Assembly: GCA_029246545.1 (NCBI GenBank)
Contig: JAQWMX010000001.1
Coordinates: 1 to 64,000, forward strand
Source of the DNA: Gammaproteobacteria bacterium
Lineage (GTDB): Bacteria; Pseudomonadota; Gammaproteobacteria; Pseudomonadales; Pseudohongiellaceae
DNA length: 64,000 bases
Direction: 5' to 3'
Shown here piece by piece: positions 20,006 to 30,118 of this stretch; within the stretch, counting starts at the first letter, position 1, and each line of letters starts with the position of its first letter. The notes beneath the pieces were generated by a model, which saw only the letters and a program-made list of their open reading frames with translations, searched no databases and was not told the DNA's origin. The position numbers and the translations under genes were made by a program.

Positions 20006-22597
20006 TTACTTGCCAATAAATTTAATTTTCTCATTATCAAGCTCTACCAAAATCGTATCTCCTGGTGAAAAATCTCCGGCAAGAACGCTCTGAGCGAGCG
20101 GGTTTTCTAGCCAGGTTTGTATCGCTCTTTTTAGTGGACGAGCGCCATATACTGGATCAAAACCAAGTCCGGCCAGCTTATCTAAAATACCATCCGCAAA
20201 CTCCAATTTAAGATCATTATCCTGCAAGCGCTGAGCTAACAACTGTAATTGAATTTCAGCAATACCTTTAACTTGCTCACGAGCGAGAGGATGAAATACA
20301 ACCAATTCATCAATACGATTTATAAATTCAGGCCTAAAGTGGTTTGATACCACCTCCAATACTGAGTTCTTCACTGTTTCATAACTCACTTCATTTGTAG
20401 AATCTGCCCTCATAAGCTCTTGAATTCGATCAGAGCCAAGGTTAGAAGTCATAACAATTACGGTATTGCGAAAATCCACCGTGCGGCCATGCCCATCTGT
20501 GAGTCTTCCTTCATCAAGCACCTGCAATAAAATATTAAAAACATCTGGGTGAGCTTTTTCCACTTCATCCAGTAACAAAACTGCATAAGGACGCCGCCGA
20601 ACCGCTTCTGTCAGGTAACCTCCTTCTTCGTAACCGACGTAACCGGGAGGTGCACCAATTAACCGTGCTACTGAATGCTGTTCCATAAATTCCGACATAT
20701 CAATACGCACCATGGCTTCCTCTGTATCAAAGAGAAAGTGAGCCAAGGCTTTACAAAGCTCCGTTTTACCAACCCCAGTTGGCCCAAGAAACAAGAACGA
20801 TCCATTTGGTCGGCGTGGATCAGATATGCCTGAGCGAGAACGTCTCACAGCATTAGCTACAGCATCGACGGCTTCCTCTTGACCAATAACTCTTTGATGA
20901 AGGGATTCTTCCATCCGCAGTAACTTTTGCTTATCACCTTCTAACATTTTCGAAATTGGTATACCTGTTGCTCTGGAGACTACAACAGCGATTTCTTCAT
21001 CCGTTACTTTATTACGTAACAATTTCATTTCAATATTGTCTGCACTTGCGGCCGTTTCAAGGCGTTTTTCCAATTCAGGAATAGTGCCGTATTGTAATTC
21101 TGACATGCGAGTTAAATCAGAAGCCCGACTTGCTGCTTCCATATCAATTCTGGCTTGTTCTAGCTCACTTTTAATTTTTTGCGAACCTTGAAGTGTTGCT
21201 TTTTCTGCTCGCAATATTTCGTCTAAATCTGCAAATTCTGCTTCTAGTTTTTTAATATCAGACTGAAGTTTTTCTAATCTTTTTTGTGATGCCTTGTCTG
21301 TTTCTTTTTTCAAGGCTTCACGTTCAATTTTTAATTGAATTAGGCGTCTTTCTAGGCGATCCATTTCTTCAGGTTTAGAATCAATTTCCATGCGAATTAA
21401 ACTCGCAGCCTCATCAATGAGGTCAATAGCTTTGTCAGGCAACTTCCTGTCTGTAACATAACGCTGCGACAATTTTGTGGCAGCAATGATGGCTGAATCA
21501 GTTATGTTGACACCATGGTGTACTTCATAACGCTCTTTGAGTCCGCGTAAAATTGCAACGGTATCTTCTTCACTGGGCTCATCAACTAGCACTTTCTGAA
21601 AACGCCGCTCCAATGCCCCGTCCTTTTCAATATCTTGCCGATATTCATCTAGTGTAGTGGCTCCTACACAATGTAGTTCCCCTCGAGCTAAGGCAGGCTT
21701 AAGCATATTCCCCGCATCCATAGCCCCTTCTGCTTTTCCAGCTCCAACCATGGTATGGATTTCATCAATAAATAGAATGACAGAACCTTCTTGCTTAGAA
21801 AGTTCATTCAAAACAGCTTTCAGGCGTTCTTCAAATTCGCCTCTGAACTTTGCGCCAGCTATCAAAGCACCCATGTCCAACGACAAAATACGTTTGCCTT
21901 TTAAGCCTTCAGGAACTTCGCCATTAACAATACGTTGTGCTAATCCATCGACGATAGCGGTTTTACCTACACCAGGCTCTCCTATTAGAACCGGATTATT
22001 TTTTGTGCGACGTTGTAACACTTGAACAGTACGTCGAATCTCATCATCTCTACCTATAACAGGGTCCAATTTTCCATCTTCAGCTTTAGCGGTCACATCT
22101 ACAGTGTATTTTTGTAAAGCTTGGGAGGATCCTTCAGCTTCGGGATCATCGACACTATTTCCACCACGTAAGTTCTGAACAGCATTTTCCATTGCTTGTT
22201 TCGATACTGAGAAAGAATTTAGTAATTTCCCAAGCTCGCCTTTATCTTGCATAGCAGCAAGTAACACATTTTCGCTTGAAATAAATTGATCATTATTTTG
22301 TTGTGAAAATTTATCGGCAACGTTTAATAACTTGGCCAATTCTGGTGATAGATTGACGTCCCCATCGCTATCAGTCACAACAGGTAAATCAGCCATAAGG
22401 TCATTCAAGCCTTGCTGGACTTTTTTAATATCAAAGCCAGTTTGCATCAATAAAGGTTTAATGGATCCGCCTTTTTGGCTCACCAAAGAAGAAATTAAAT
22501 GCACGGGAACAATCTGATTGTGGTCTTTACCAACAGCCAGTGACTGGGCATCAGCAAAAGCCAATTGCAGTTTGTTTGTAAACTTATCCATTCGCAT
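20006..22597 (-). CDS. clpB: ClpB, ATP-dependent disaggregase chaperone
   Basis: This 863-aa Hsp100 hexamer resolves protein aggregates with DnaK. The N-domain is residues 1-145. AAA1 has Walker [10 protein letters not shown] (about 205) and Walker [11 protein letters not shown]. The coiled-coil middle domain is about 410-525 ([20 protein letters not shown]). AAA2 has GPTGVGKTE (about 605) and [15 protein letters not shown]. The C-terminal D2 small domain carries [10 protein letters not shown]. Start [13 protein letters not shown] matches the E. coli N-terminus. A sigma-32-type promoter lies directly upstream, so it is heat-inducible even though pgeF-rluD lie upstream on the same strand. Confidence 0.98.
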   Translation of the reverse strand: MRMDKFTNKLQLAFADAQSLAVGKDHNQIVPVHLISSLVSQKGGSIKPLLMQTGFDIKKVQQGLNDLMADLPVVTDSDGDVNLSPELAKLLNVADKFSQQNNDQFISSENVLLAAMQDKGELGKLLNSFSVSKQAMENAVQNLRGGNSVDDPEAEGSSQALQKYTVDVTAKAEDGKLDPVIGRDDEIRRTVQVLQRRTKNNPVLIGEPGVGKTAIVDGLAQRIVNGEVPEGLKGKRILSLDMGALIAGAKFRGEFEERLKAVLNELSKQEGSVILFIDEIHTMVGAGKAEGAMDAGNMLKPALARGELHCVGATTLDEYRQDIEKDGALERRFQKVLVDEPSEEDTVAILRGLKERYEVHHGVNITDSAIIAATKLSQRYVTDRKLPDKAIDLIDEAASLIRMEIDSKPEEMDRLERRLIQLKIEREALKKETDKASQKRLEKLQSDIKKLEAEFADLDEILRAEKATLQGSQKIKSELEQARIDMEAASRASDLTRMSELQYGTIPELEKRLETAASADNIEMKLLRNKVTDEEIAVVVSRATGIPISKMLEGDKQKLLRMEESLHQRVIGQEEAVDAVANAVRRSRSGISDPRRPNGSFLFLGPTGVGKTELCKALAHFLFDTEEAMVRIDMSEFMEQHSVARLIGAPPGYVGYEEGGYLTEAVRRRPYAVLLLDEVEKAHPDVFNILLQVLDEGRLTDGHGRTVDFRNTVIVMTSNLGSDRIQELMRADSTNEVSYETVKNSVLEVVSNHFRPEFINRIDELVVFHPLAREQVKGIAEIQLQLLAQRLQDNDLKLEFADGILDKLAGLGFDPVYGARPLKRAIQTWLENPLAQSVLAGDFSPGDTILVELDNEKIKFIGK

Positions 22598-22644
22598 TGT
22601 GCATCCCCCACTACTAATAATTTACTACTTTCAGTATTTATTAA

Positions 22645-22670
22645 ATGGGGGTGGAATGAATTGATTCAAG
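22645..22670 (-). promoter_or_regulatory. Sigma-32 (heat-shock) promoter of clpB
   Basis: The minus strand has CTTGAAT, a 13-nt spacer, then CCCCCATTT, a near-consensus RpoH promoter (CTTGAA, N13-ish, CCCCAT). The -35 begins right after the pgeF stop codon and the -10 lies about 48 nt before the clpB ATG. Confidence 0.8.
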
Positions 22671-23345
22671 TCAGAGTAGCCAGATTAAACTGGAGAGGCG
22701 CCCTGTTTCTTTTTCTCGACGATAAGAATAAAAACGTTCAGCATCACAATAGGTACATACCTCGGCGCTACTAATATTGAGCACACCAGCATCGTTTAAG
22801 CGTATTTGTGCCAGCTTATTAAGGTCAGCCATCCACTTGCCTGGATTAGTGCCTGCCAAAAAAGCCAATTCTGTAGATAGCAATGTAGAAGCGCTAGCTT
22901 GTTGCAGAAATAATTCTCTAACTTCTCCACCTACTTCAAAATGGCAAGGCCCAATTGCTGGTCCAAGCCAAACATGAATTTGATCTCGATCTGCTTCAAA
23001 ACATTTTAAAGTATTTTCTAAAACACCTGCAGCCAATCCACGCCAACCTGCATGAGCTAGAGCAATTTCTCTCCCCTTCTGGTCACAAAAAAATACAGGT
23101 AGACAATCTGCTGTGTGAATATTGCAAACAATATTTGATGCTTGGGTATAAATAGCATCAGCCTCAGGTTTTGAATTTTGTACCGCAGTTTTTAATTTAA
23201 ATACTTTAGTTCCATGTATTTGCTGTAAACATTGAACACTCATTTGTTGGAATTCATCAGTGACATTACTTTGCTTCGTTGACACGAAAGCATGCACGTT
23301 ATCTGGCGCCGACCAGTCTGCTTTTATATATTCTTTACCCATCAT
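22671..23345 (-). CDS. pgeF: PgeF/YfiH laccase-domain protein (peptidoglycan editing factor, purine-nucleoside-phosphorylase-like)
   Basis: This 224-aa protein carries DUF152 motifs: QQIHGTKVF, CNIHTADCLPVFFCDQ (metal Cys/His, about residues 74-89), ALAHAGWRGLAAGVLENTL and WLGPAIGPCHFEVGGEV. In E. coli the family keeps L-Ser out of peptidoglycan stems; related proteins act as multi-metal adenosine or purine nucleoside phosphorylases. The start overlaps the rluD stop (ATGA), giving translational coupling, and clpB follows, the same rluD-yfiH-clpB order as in E. coli. Confidence 0.94.
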   Translation of the reverse strand: MMGKEYIKADWSAPDNVHAFVSTKQSNVTDEFQQMSVQCLQQIHGTKVFKLKTAVQNSKPEADAIYTQASNIVCNIHTADCLPVFFCDQKGREIALAHAGWRGLAAGVLENTLKCFEADRDQIHVWLGPAIGPCHFEVGGEVRELFLQQASASTLLSTELAFLAGTNPGKWMADLNKLAQIRLNDAGVLNISSAEVCTYCDAERFYSYRREKETGRLSSLIWLL

Positions 23346-24301
23346 AACTGTTCAAAATCTTCGTTTAATACAGACAGAAGTTGTTGTATGTCTTGTGGTA
23401 GCCCAGCTTCCCATTCCATGTACTCGCCAGAATCTGGATGCTGCAAGCCTAATTTCCAGGCATGCAGTGCCTGTCTTTTAAAATTACCAATCATCTCAAT
23501 TAGTACCGGACTAGCAGCTTTAGGGATTTTAGGTCTACCTCCATAAACCTGATCACCAATGAGGGGGAATCCTATATGCGCCATATGAACGCGGATTTGG
23601 TGTGTCCGACCAGTCTCAAGCTTCACTAGTAAATGGCTATGTGCCCTATATTTTTTAGATATACGGTAATGTGTTACTGCATTTTTACCATTTTGTTCTG
23701 CTACCACGGCCCTTTTCGTTCTATGAACTGGGTGTCTACCCAACGGGGCATCAACAGTTCCTCCGGCCGTCACTAAACCTACTGCAATAGCCTGGTATTC
23801 CCTATTAACTTCCCTAGCTTGAATCTGCTCTGTTAAAATTTGATGACTATTCAAAGTACGCGCCACTACCATAAGTCCACTAGTTTCCTTATCCAAGCGA
23901 TGGACAATACCAGCACGAGGCACCAAACCAAGCTCCGGATAATGATGAAGTAAGCCATTAAGCAATGTTCCTGAATAATTACCTGCTGCTGGGTGAACAA
24001 CCAATCCAGCAGGCTTATTAATAATTAAAAGGCTCTCGTCTTCATATAGAGTTTCAATTGGAAGGTCTTCTGCTTTATATTGCTCTTGCTGCTCCTGTAC
24101 AGCTGATAAAGTAATTAATTCTCCACCTAATAATTTTTGCTTATTTTTAGCCTTGTCACCATCTACCAACAAATTTCCTTCTTTTATCCATGCCTGTAAG
24201 CGAGCCCGAGAATAAGAAGGAAACAGGGTTGAAGCAACTTGATCCAACCGTAAACCGGCATATTCAATACTTACTTCCTCTTCTAAAGTAAACTTTTTCA
24301 T
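23342..24301 (-). CDS. rluD: 23S rRNA pseudouridine synthase RluD (1911/1915/1917)
   Basis: The protein is about 319 aa from ATG 24301 (MKKFTLEEEVSIEYAGLRLD); the frame is open to 24400 but the upstream 33 residues do not look like family sequence. The S4 domain has RLDQVASTLFPSYSRARLQAW (residues 16-36). The catalytic motif is RAGIVHRLDKETSGLMVVAR with Asp nucleophile. The late motifs TGRTHQIRVHMAHIGFPLIG and HAWKLGLQHP are present. It modifies helix 69 of 23S rRNA. It is divergent to bamD, as in E. coli. Confidence 0.95.
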   Translation of the reverse strand: MKKFTLEEEVSIEYAGLRLDQVASTLFPSYSRARLQAWIKEGNLLVDGDKAKNKQKLLGGELITLSAVQEQQEQYKAEDLPIETLYEDESLLIINKPAGLVVHPAAGNYSGTLLNGLLHHYPELGLVPRAGIVHRLDKETSGLMVVARTLNSHQILTEQIQAREVNREYQAIAVGLVTAGGTVDAPLGRHPVHRTKRAVVAEQNGKNAVTHYRISKKYRAHSHLLVKLETGRTHQIRVHMAHIGFPLIGDQVYGGRPKIPKAASPVLIEMIGNFKRQALHAWKLGLQHPDSGEYMEWEAGLPQDIQQLLSVLNEDFEQL

Positions 24302-24435
24302 ACTTTTATAGTCTATAGATGAAAGAAAATGATATTCACTGCCCCTATGAACAAGAATTTCCGCTTGGCCAATTTTTAAGGGACAATTTTCATGGGACAT
24401 AGTACACTGCGTCGGCTAAATATCGAATTATTCCA

Positions 24436-25503
24436 ATGCTTAACAAACAAAAACTAGTGATAAAAAAGAAAGCTAATATAACTGTGAAAAGATTACTTAG
24501 CCCTCTCCTGCTCATTTCAGTTGTTTCTCTTTTTTCATGCGCCTCAGATGATCAATTCTCTGGTTCGACCGAGGAACTCATCTACGATCGGGCTGTTGAT
24601 GCGCTTCGAACCAATGCTTTTGCTACAGCAATTGCAAATTTCCAGCAATTGGAAGCTTTGTTTCCTTTTGGTCAGTATGCAGCTCAAGCACAAATTGAAT
24701 TAGTCTATGCTTATTACAGATCTGGCGACGCTGAAGCATCACGCGCAGCTGCTGACCGATTCATTCGTCTATACCCTGACGATGAAAACGTGGATTATGC
24801 CTATTACATGAAAGGTTTGGCTTTTTATACGGAAGACGCCAGCATACTCACCCGCTTTTTACCAACCGACCCAAGCAAACGTGACCCTGGTAATGCCAGA
24901 GAATCTTTTACTGACTTTGCGCAATTGGTAACTCGCTTCCCTAATAGTCCTTACTCCTCTGACGCCAGAGCTCGCATGATTTATTTACGTAATTTATTAG
25001 CTGATTACGAAATACATGTGGCAAATTTTTATATTGAAAGACAGGCCTTTCTATCTGCACTAAATCGCGCAAAGTATGTCGTGGAAAATTATCAAGAAGC
25101 TCCTGCTGTACCAAGAGCTATGGAAATTATGACTGAAATGTATCTTCGTCTTGGTTTAAATGATCTTGCTGATAGCAATCTAAGCATTCTCAAGGAAAAT
25201 TACCCAGATAGTGATCAGCTCAGTGACACTGGAGATTTTCTTGTTTCCACACAGATTACTGACCCTTCTTTTTTATACTCAATGTCCTTTGGTTTATTGG
25301 GCTCGAATAAACGCGAGACAGCACTTGCACCGACTCGGCGACCAGAAAGTATAGATTCTGCTTTTGGCTTTCAGCTTCCCACAGAAACACCAGTGGAAGA
25401 AGGAAGGTCTTTACTTAATATTCTAACTCTAGGGATGTTGGGTGATGCAGGCAGTCAAGAGATGCAACAAGAGAGTGTTGAAGAAACTACTACTGAAAAC
25501 TAA
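24436..25503 (+). CDS. bamD: BamD, outer-membrane assembly lipoprotein
   Basis: This protein belongs to the beta-barrel assembly machine. The lipoprotein signal ends LLISVVSLFSC, with Cys acylated. TPR units span the next 230 residues (IYDRAVDALRTNAFATAIAN, QAQIELVYAYYRSGDAEASR, YAYYMKGLAFYTEDASI). The start is uncertain: ATG 24436 gives a long basic n-region, while GTG 24484 (VKRLLSPLLL) gives a standard lipoprotein signal; neither has a clear ribosome site. At 355 aa it is about 110 residues longer than E. coli BamD because of an extra C-terminal tail (after about residue 275) rich in acidic residues. Confidence 0.93.
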   Translation: MLNKQKLVIKKKANITVKRLLSPLLLISVVSLFSCASDDQFSGSTEELIYDRAVDALRTNAFATAIANFQQLEALFPFGQYAAQAQIELVYAYYRSGDAEASRAAADRFIRLYPDDENVDYAYYMKGLAFYTEDASILTRFLPTDPSKRDPGNARESFTDFAQLVTRFPNSPYSSDARARMIYLRNLLADYEIHVANFYIERQAFLSALNRAKYVVENYQEAPAVPRAMEIMTEMYLRLGLNDLADSNLSILKENYPDSDQLSDTGDFLVSTQITDPSFLYSMSFGLLGSNKRETALAPTRRPESIDSAFGFQLPTETPVEEGRSLLNILTLGMLGDAGSQEMQQESVEETTTEN

Positions 25504-25505
25504 TC

Positions 25506-27170
25506 TTATTTATTTTTATTCTCATCCCAGTATTCTTTCACCAGGCCTTTCATTTCCTTCCGCATTAACATAATACCCAGCAAGTTGGGCACGGTCATAA
25601 GCACAATAGCAACAGCTGCAATATTCCAGACCAGCGTAGTATCAATGAACGAAGCAATAAAAAAGGCAATACAATATAGAATTCTATAAGGTAGCACTGC
25701 TTTAAAGCCAATTAGATAAATAATCGCCCTATCACCATAATAAGACCAAGCAAGTGCTGTTGAAAAAGCGAACAGTACCAGCGATATGGTAACAATGTAT
25801 TGACCATTCTCACCAAACAAACCAAAGCCGAATGCTTTAGTAGTTAACGCAGCTGAGTGGAGTAAAGACATGCCGCGCAGGCTTATTTCCAAATTATTTA
25901 TTACACCTTCTTCAATCTCAATCTGTCCGCTATAAAGCTCTTCATTATTAAAAAATCTGACGTCTTCAGCAAAAGAGCGTGCGTGCAGGATCGTGAATTC
26001 AGGATTGACTAGCACCCCATTTACAACATTTGCACTTCCTGAATATAAAGTAACCGTATTCGAGGTTGCGCCCCCTAGATAATCTCCAATGAGGCTACGA
26101 TCATCCTCACTTTGCTCAAGATAGATTCCATCTAAAAGCAATAAATCAGTTGCTTGGAACTCATTTTCAAACTTTGAAGACCATGCACCTGAAGATAAAA
26201 TAACTAGGCCGGTAATCGTACAAATGATCAATGTATCAATGAATGGTTCTAATAAAGACACCATTCCTTCAGAAACATGCTCATCCGCCCTTGCAGATGC
26301 ATGAGCAATAGCAGCAGAGCCTTGACCGGCTTCATTTGAATACAAGCCCCTATTAACACCGCGGTTAAAGGCGAAAGCAAAAGTTGCCCCTAGAAACCCT
26401 CCTGTAGCTGCCGATCCAGAAAAGGCATCACGGAAAACACTAAGAAAGGAAGGAATAATATTCTCGAAATTCATAATTATTACAGACAGTGCGCCGATTA
26501 AATAAATTGTCGCCATAGTAGGCACAATTGTTGCGGCTACATGAGCTATTCGTTTGATTCCACCGATAATCACCATGCCCATTAACACAGCAAGAACTCC
26601 GCCAGTAATTATTGGGGCTATGCCAAAACTTGCATTAACACTGGTTGCGATATTATTTATTTGAGGAAGGTTACCCGTTCCAAAGGAACAAATTACCGTT
26701 GCAATAGCAAAAAACATGGCTAACCAATGCATTTTCAAGCCGTGTTCCATGTAATACATAGGACCACCAGACATGGTACCGTTAGCCGCTTTGACTCTGT
26801 ATTTATGCGAAAGGCTTACTTCAACCATCTTTGTTGCCATACCTAGGAATGCCGTCATCCACATCCAAAATAAAGCCGCTGGTCCGCCTATATAAATTGC
26901 CAATCCAACACCGCCGATGTTTCCAGTTCCTATTGTTCCTGATAGCGCAGTTGAAAGTGCCTGAAAATGGCTAGTATCTCCTGGATCACCAGCCTTATCA
27001 TATTTACCACGCACCACAGCCCAAGCATGTGAGAAAAATCGCACCTGAGGAAAACGCAGATAAATAGTGAAAAATAGGCCGACGCCCAATAGTATAAATG
27101 GGAACCAAGCTGAGCCGCCTAGAAATCCGTCTAATCTGAGAAGTATTGAATTAAAGCCGCCCATTGGCAT
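25506..27170 (-). CDS. Sodium:alanine/glycine symporter (AGCS family) with internal insertion
   Basis: This 554-aa multi-span transporter has the AGCS signatures [23 protein letters not shown]-type (about residues 77-99), [11 protein letters not shown], and [18 protein letters not shown] (about 269-286). It imports alanine or glycine with Na+. Family members are about 450-480 aa; the excess is a hydrophilic insert at about 330-435 between two membrane helices, containing acidic and Asn-rich stretches. It ends 2 bp from convergent bamD. Confidence 0.9.
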   Translation of the reverse strand: MPMGGFNSILLRLDGFLGGSAWFPFILLGVGLFFTIYLRFPQVRFFSHAWAVVRGKYDKAGDPGDTSHFQALSTALSGTIGTGNIGGVGLAIYIGGPAALFWMWMTAFLGMATKMVEVSLSHKYRVKAANGTMSGGPMYYMEHGLKMHWLAMFFAIATVICSFGTGNLPQINNIATSVNASFGIAPIITGGVLAVLMGMVIIGGIKRIAHVAATIVPTMATIYLIGALSVIIMNFENIIPSFLSVFRDAFSGSAATGGFLGATFAFAFNRGVNRGLYSNEAGQGSAAIAHASARADEHVSEGMVSLLEPFIDTLIICTITGLVILSSGAWSSKFENEFQATDLLLLDGIYLEQSEDDRSLIGDYLGGATSNTVTLYSGSANVVNGVLVNPEFTILHARSFAEDVRFFNNEELYSGQIEIEEGVINNLEISLRGMSLLHSAALTTKAFGFGLFGENGQYIVTISLVLFAFSTALAWSYYGDRAIIYLIGFKAVLPYRILYCIAFFIASFIDTTLVWNIAAVAIVLMTVPNLLGIMLMRKEMKGLVKEYWDENKNK

Positions 27171-27294
27171 GGCATGTTATAACTTCGCGTATTATTTAAC
27201 AAACAGTCTCTAAAACATAAAAAATAAATCAGCAATAAAAGTTTGTTAATTAGATTTATAGGTACTATATGGCAACATAATAGCTACTGATTAA

Positions 27295-27855
27295 TCAATC
27301 TTGAGCAAGTAGCTTGGCCAATGAGTCTACTCCAGGCTTGTCTTTTAAAATTTCACTTTTACTCAGTCCGCCTAACTCGTGAGGGAAAACCAACCAGTCT
27401 TCCGTTTCATGAAGATAAAAATCAGGGGCTCTTTTAGTCTGGTTTTTCCCAGGCTTGAAATATGGAGTTGCTACTTTAATTTCCGGCAAGTTCTTACGAC
27501 ATTCCTGGCCTAAATCCGCAATTATCTGCTTTATACTATGTCCACTATCAAACACATCATCAACCAGTAATAGTCTATCTTCCGTATTCAAATTTTTTAC
27601 CAAATAATTTAGACCATGCACTCTAACCTTAGGTGCCCGTTCATCAATACCAGTGTAAAATGATGTGCGTATTGCAATATGATCAGATGGAATGTCAAAG
27701 TAACTCAGCAACTCTTGTACTGCTATTCCTACAGGTGTACCACCACGCCAAACACCAGCGATAAAATTGGGTTTATAACCACTTTCTAACACTTTGATAG
27801 CGAGGTTAAAGGAATCATCTAGTAATTGTTGAGCACTTATATAGCGTTTTTTCAC
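27295..27855 (-). CDS. Phosphoribosyltransferase (hypoxanthine/xanthine type)
   Basis: This protein of about 186 aa starts at GTG 27855 (VKKRYISAQQLLDD); the longer frame to 27966 is hydrophobic junk unlike the family. The PRPP-binding loop is RLLLVDDVFDSGHSIKQII (about residues 86-104), and the pyrophosphate loop region is GVWRGGTPVGI. It belongs to a purine-base salvage subgroup; FYLHETEDWLVFPHEL near the C-terminus is like xanthine/hypoxanthine PRTases. The exact base preference cannot be read from sequence. Confidence 0.85.
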   Translation of the reverse strand: MKKRYISAQQLLDDSFNLAIKVLESGYKPNFIAGVWRGGTPVGIAVQELLSYFDIPSDHIAIRTSFYTGIDERAPKVRVHGLNYLVKNLNTEDRLLLVDDVFDSGHSIKQIIADLGQECRKNLPEIKVATPYFKPGKNQTKRAPDFYLHETEDWLVFPHELGGLSKSEILKDKPGVDSLAKLLAQD

Positions 27856-28249
27856 TGCATATCCAGAATTAATTATTATAATAAAGAGGGCCTGCAGCTT
27901 TGATAATATGACGATTGGCAAAGGAAATCTAATTTTACACCAAGGCCAGGCTCGCTTGCTGCACATTGACTTTAAAATTCAATCCCTTTTTGGGAATTAA
28001 TACCTAGCTCACTTAATAGCGTGGCCAATACTGAAGGTTTGAGTGCACTTGCAAACATTAAAAGAGTAAAAGTAGCAGTCCCACCTACAGCTAATAGCTA
28101 CCTTTTCTATAATTTTTAATGAGCCACACCAAACTTTTCTTGATAAAAGCAACATCTCATGCAACTAAAAATCTGAACTGGTTTGTCTTCATTGTGAAAA
28201 ATATCCCTGTAAGGTAAAGGTAAGTTCAGCTAAAATGATTTGGTAAATA

Positions 28250-28271
28250 AAGCACTTATGTTTAAGTGCTT
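28250..28271. promoter_or_regulatory. Perfect 9-bp inverted repeat upstream of the first Anbu gene
   Basis: AAGCACTTA and TAAGTGCTT are separated by 4 nt and end 25 bp before the Anbu ATG. It could be an operator or an mRNA hairpin masking initiation. The rest of the gap 27856-28296 holds no clear gene; a short minus-strand frame (28 aa, MFASALKPSVLATLLSEL..., near 27988-28074) could be the end of a decayed gene but is too short to name. Confidence 0.45.
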
Positions 28272-28296
28272 GCAGGTAGAAGTTGTATAATTCCTT

Positions 28297-29055
28297 ATGA
28301 CATATTGTGTAGCTATTTCAGTGGATGCGGGCATAGTATTTTGTTCTGACTCAAGGACAAATGCTGGCGTTGACCAGATTAGCACCTATAGCAAAATGTA
28401 CAGTTTTAATGCAGAAACTGATCGCCAATTTGTTCTTCTATCCTCCGGCAATTTGGCCACCAGCCAATCGACATTAGCTCAGCTTCAAAAAGACATCCGT
28501 GAAAATAGCAAATTAAACTTAAACACAGTCTCTACAATCGCGGAAGCTGCCGATTACATTGGAGAAGTTTACCGTGGACAATTAGAAAAACATGGCGATT
28601 CAAACAGCAATTTTGAATCGACTTTTTTATTAGGTGGGCAAATACAAGGAAGCCAACACCGGGTGGTGAAAATTTATTCAGCAGGAAATCACATTACCAG
28701 TTCCAAAGATACGCCATACCTGCAAATTGGAGAGAGCAAGTACGGCACCCCTATATTGGATAGAATTATCAATCTAGATACTACTCTTGAAACCGCAGCG
28801 CTGTGCTCATTAGTTGCAATGGATTCAACAATGCGCAGCAACTTAACGGTTGGACCTCCCGTTGAAATATTACTTTATAAGACAGATAGCTTTGTTTCCA
28901 GCAACTACAATCGCTTTGAAGAAGACAGTGAATATCTTAGAGAGTTAAAAAAGAACTGGGATCAGAAATTAAAAGAAGCTTTCAATCTTCTTCCGCCACT
29001 TGCTTGGGCAGCTAGTTGGGGAAAAGTTGCCGGAAATAATGATGGGACTTTTTAA
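28297..29055 (+). CDS. Anbu, bacterial proteasome-like peptidase (copy 1)
   Basis: This 252-aa Ntn-hydrolase of the ancestral beta-subunit (Anbu) family is related to 20S proteasome beta subunits and HslV. After Met removal the N-terminal nucleophile is Thr (TYCVAISVDAGIVFCSDSRT), with Asp/Lys-region residues as in the family. Family blocks are GNLATSQSTLAQLQKDIR, YLQIGESKYGTPILDRII and CSLVAMDSTMRSNLTVGPP. The family forms ring or lock-washer assemblies of debated activity. It faces, convergently, alpha-E and ATP-grasp genes, its classic genomic partners. A second copy lies at 35328-36071 in opposite orientation. Confidence 0.92.
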   Translation: MTYCVAISVDAGIVFCSDSRTNAGVDQISTYSKMYSFNAETDRQFVLLSSGNLATSQSTLAQLQKDIRENSKLNLNTVSTIAEAADYIGEVYRGQLEKHGDSNSNFESTFLLGGQIQGSQHRVVKIYSAGNHITSSKDTPYLQIGESKYGTPILDRIINLDTTLETAALCSLVAMDSTMRSNLTVGPPVEILLYKTDSFVSSNYNRFEEDSEYLRELKKNWDQKLKEAFNLLPPLAWAASWGKVAGNNDGTF

Positions 29056-29083
29056 TCCATTTAAAGATTTGGCTTACTAAAAA

Positions 29084-30049
29084 TTAGCCGGTTTCTTGAA
29101 TTGTTTCTGGGCTAAACCAGATTCTACTGATTTCTTCATGAATATCGGCGATAGAAATTTGCAGCTCATCAATAAACTCCAATAAACCTCTTTCCAGTAA
29201 GCTTTCCACATCAACTTCACCCGTGATTCGTTTAACACGAGATACAGCACGCTTCACATCGTCATCATTAGGTAATCTCTCAAGGTTATCGACCAATGCA
29301 GACAAACAAAAACTAATGGCACGAGGAAATTCTTCGTCTTGCAGCAAAAAGCGTACAACTAAGTTTCCACTCACTCGGTTATGCACTTGCTGTCTGTATG
29401 CCTGAAACCCTCCAAGACAACGCAAGACATTGATCCATATGATGTTTTCGTAAGGTTCAATAAGAGAATCTTCCTCATTTTTCCCAGAAAATGCAGGTAT
29501 TAAATTTATAGAACCGACATCAACTAAGCGGCTTGTCATATCTGCACGTTCTAACTTACGTCCTAATTCAATAAAAGAATAAGCCTGGTTATGGCTCATA
29601 CTGCTAACGAACATTCCTTCAATTCGCTGTGAGTCTGCGATTATTTCCTCTAATAACTTATAACGGTTAGCTCTGCCAAGACGAGGATTTATATTTTCTT
29701 TTACCGTGTAATAAAGTGCATTTACTTGTTCCCAAGTTTCTGAAGGAATAACTTCTCGACTAGTACGAGCATTTTCTCGAGCCAAGACTAAACTTGCGAA
29801 TATTGAATTTGAATTTTTAGAATCAGAAAACAAAAAATGTACAACTGATTTTTCATCATAATTATCATAATGTTCTTCATACTTTTCATGGCTACCACTG
29901 ATATCTATTAAAGTGCTCCAATCTAAACTAGTCCCACGCGGTAAATCAAAAAGCATAGCAGAATAAACTTTTAACAGCCGCGCAGCATTCTCAGCACGTT
30001 CAAGATAACGGCCTAACCAATAAACCCTTTCAGCAACACTTGATAACAT
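29084..30049 (-). CDS. Alpha-E domain protein
   Basis: This 321-aa all-helical alpha-E (DUF403) protein starts MLSSVAERVYWLGRYLERAE (residues 1-20), the signature N-terminus. Its length (about 310-320) is standard. Alpha-E proteins are encoded with a circularly permuted ATP-grasp enzyme, often a transglutaminase-like protein, and Anbu; the set is predicted to make or process a small peptide. Here it lies downstream of the ATP-grasp gene (53 bp gap) and is convergent to Anbu copy 1. No transglutaminase-like gene is in the window. Confidence 0.92.
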   Translation of the reverse strand: MLSSVAERVYWLGRYLERAENAARLLKVYSAMLFDLPRGTSLDWSTLIDISGSHEKYEEHYDNYDEKSVVHFLFSDSKNSNSIFASLVLARENARTSREVIPSETWEQVNALYYTVKENINPRLGRANRYKLLEEIIADSQRIEGMFVSSMSHNQAYSFIELGRKLERADMTSRLVDVGSINLIPAFSGKNEEDSLIEPYENIIWINVLRCLGGFQAYRQQVHNRVSGNLVVRFLLQDEEFPRAISFCLSALVDNLERLPNDDDVKRAVSRVKRITGEVDVESLLERGLLEFIDELQISIADIHEEISRIWFSPETIQETG

Positions 30050-30076
30050 TCTTTATATACTCATAAGCTAACAGTC

Positions 30077-30118
30077 ATTCTCGAACTATTATTCTCGAAC
30101 TATTATCCTCGAACTATC
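30077..30118. repeat. Three tandem 14-bp copies across the ATP-grasp stop codon
   Basis: ATTCTCGAACTATT is present at 30077-30090 and 30091-30104 (identical), with a third copy differing at two positions (ATCCTCGAACTATC) at 30105-30118. The third copy codes for the C-terminal residues IVRG of the ATP-grasp protein; the first two lie over and beyond the stop. It looks like a slippage-type duplication of the gene's 3' end. Confidence 0.75.

Noticed and set aside
21657-22025. 122-codon plus-strand open frame
   Set aside because: It is an antisense shadow of clpB with no coding features.
27988-28074. 28-aa minus-strand frame MFASALKPSVLATLLSEL
   Set aside because: It is protein-like but too short, has no ribosome site and no recognisable family; at most a relic.
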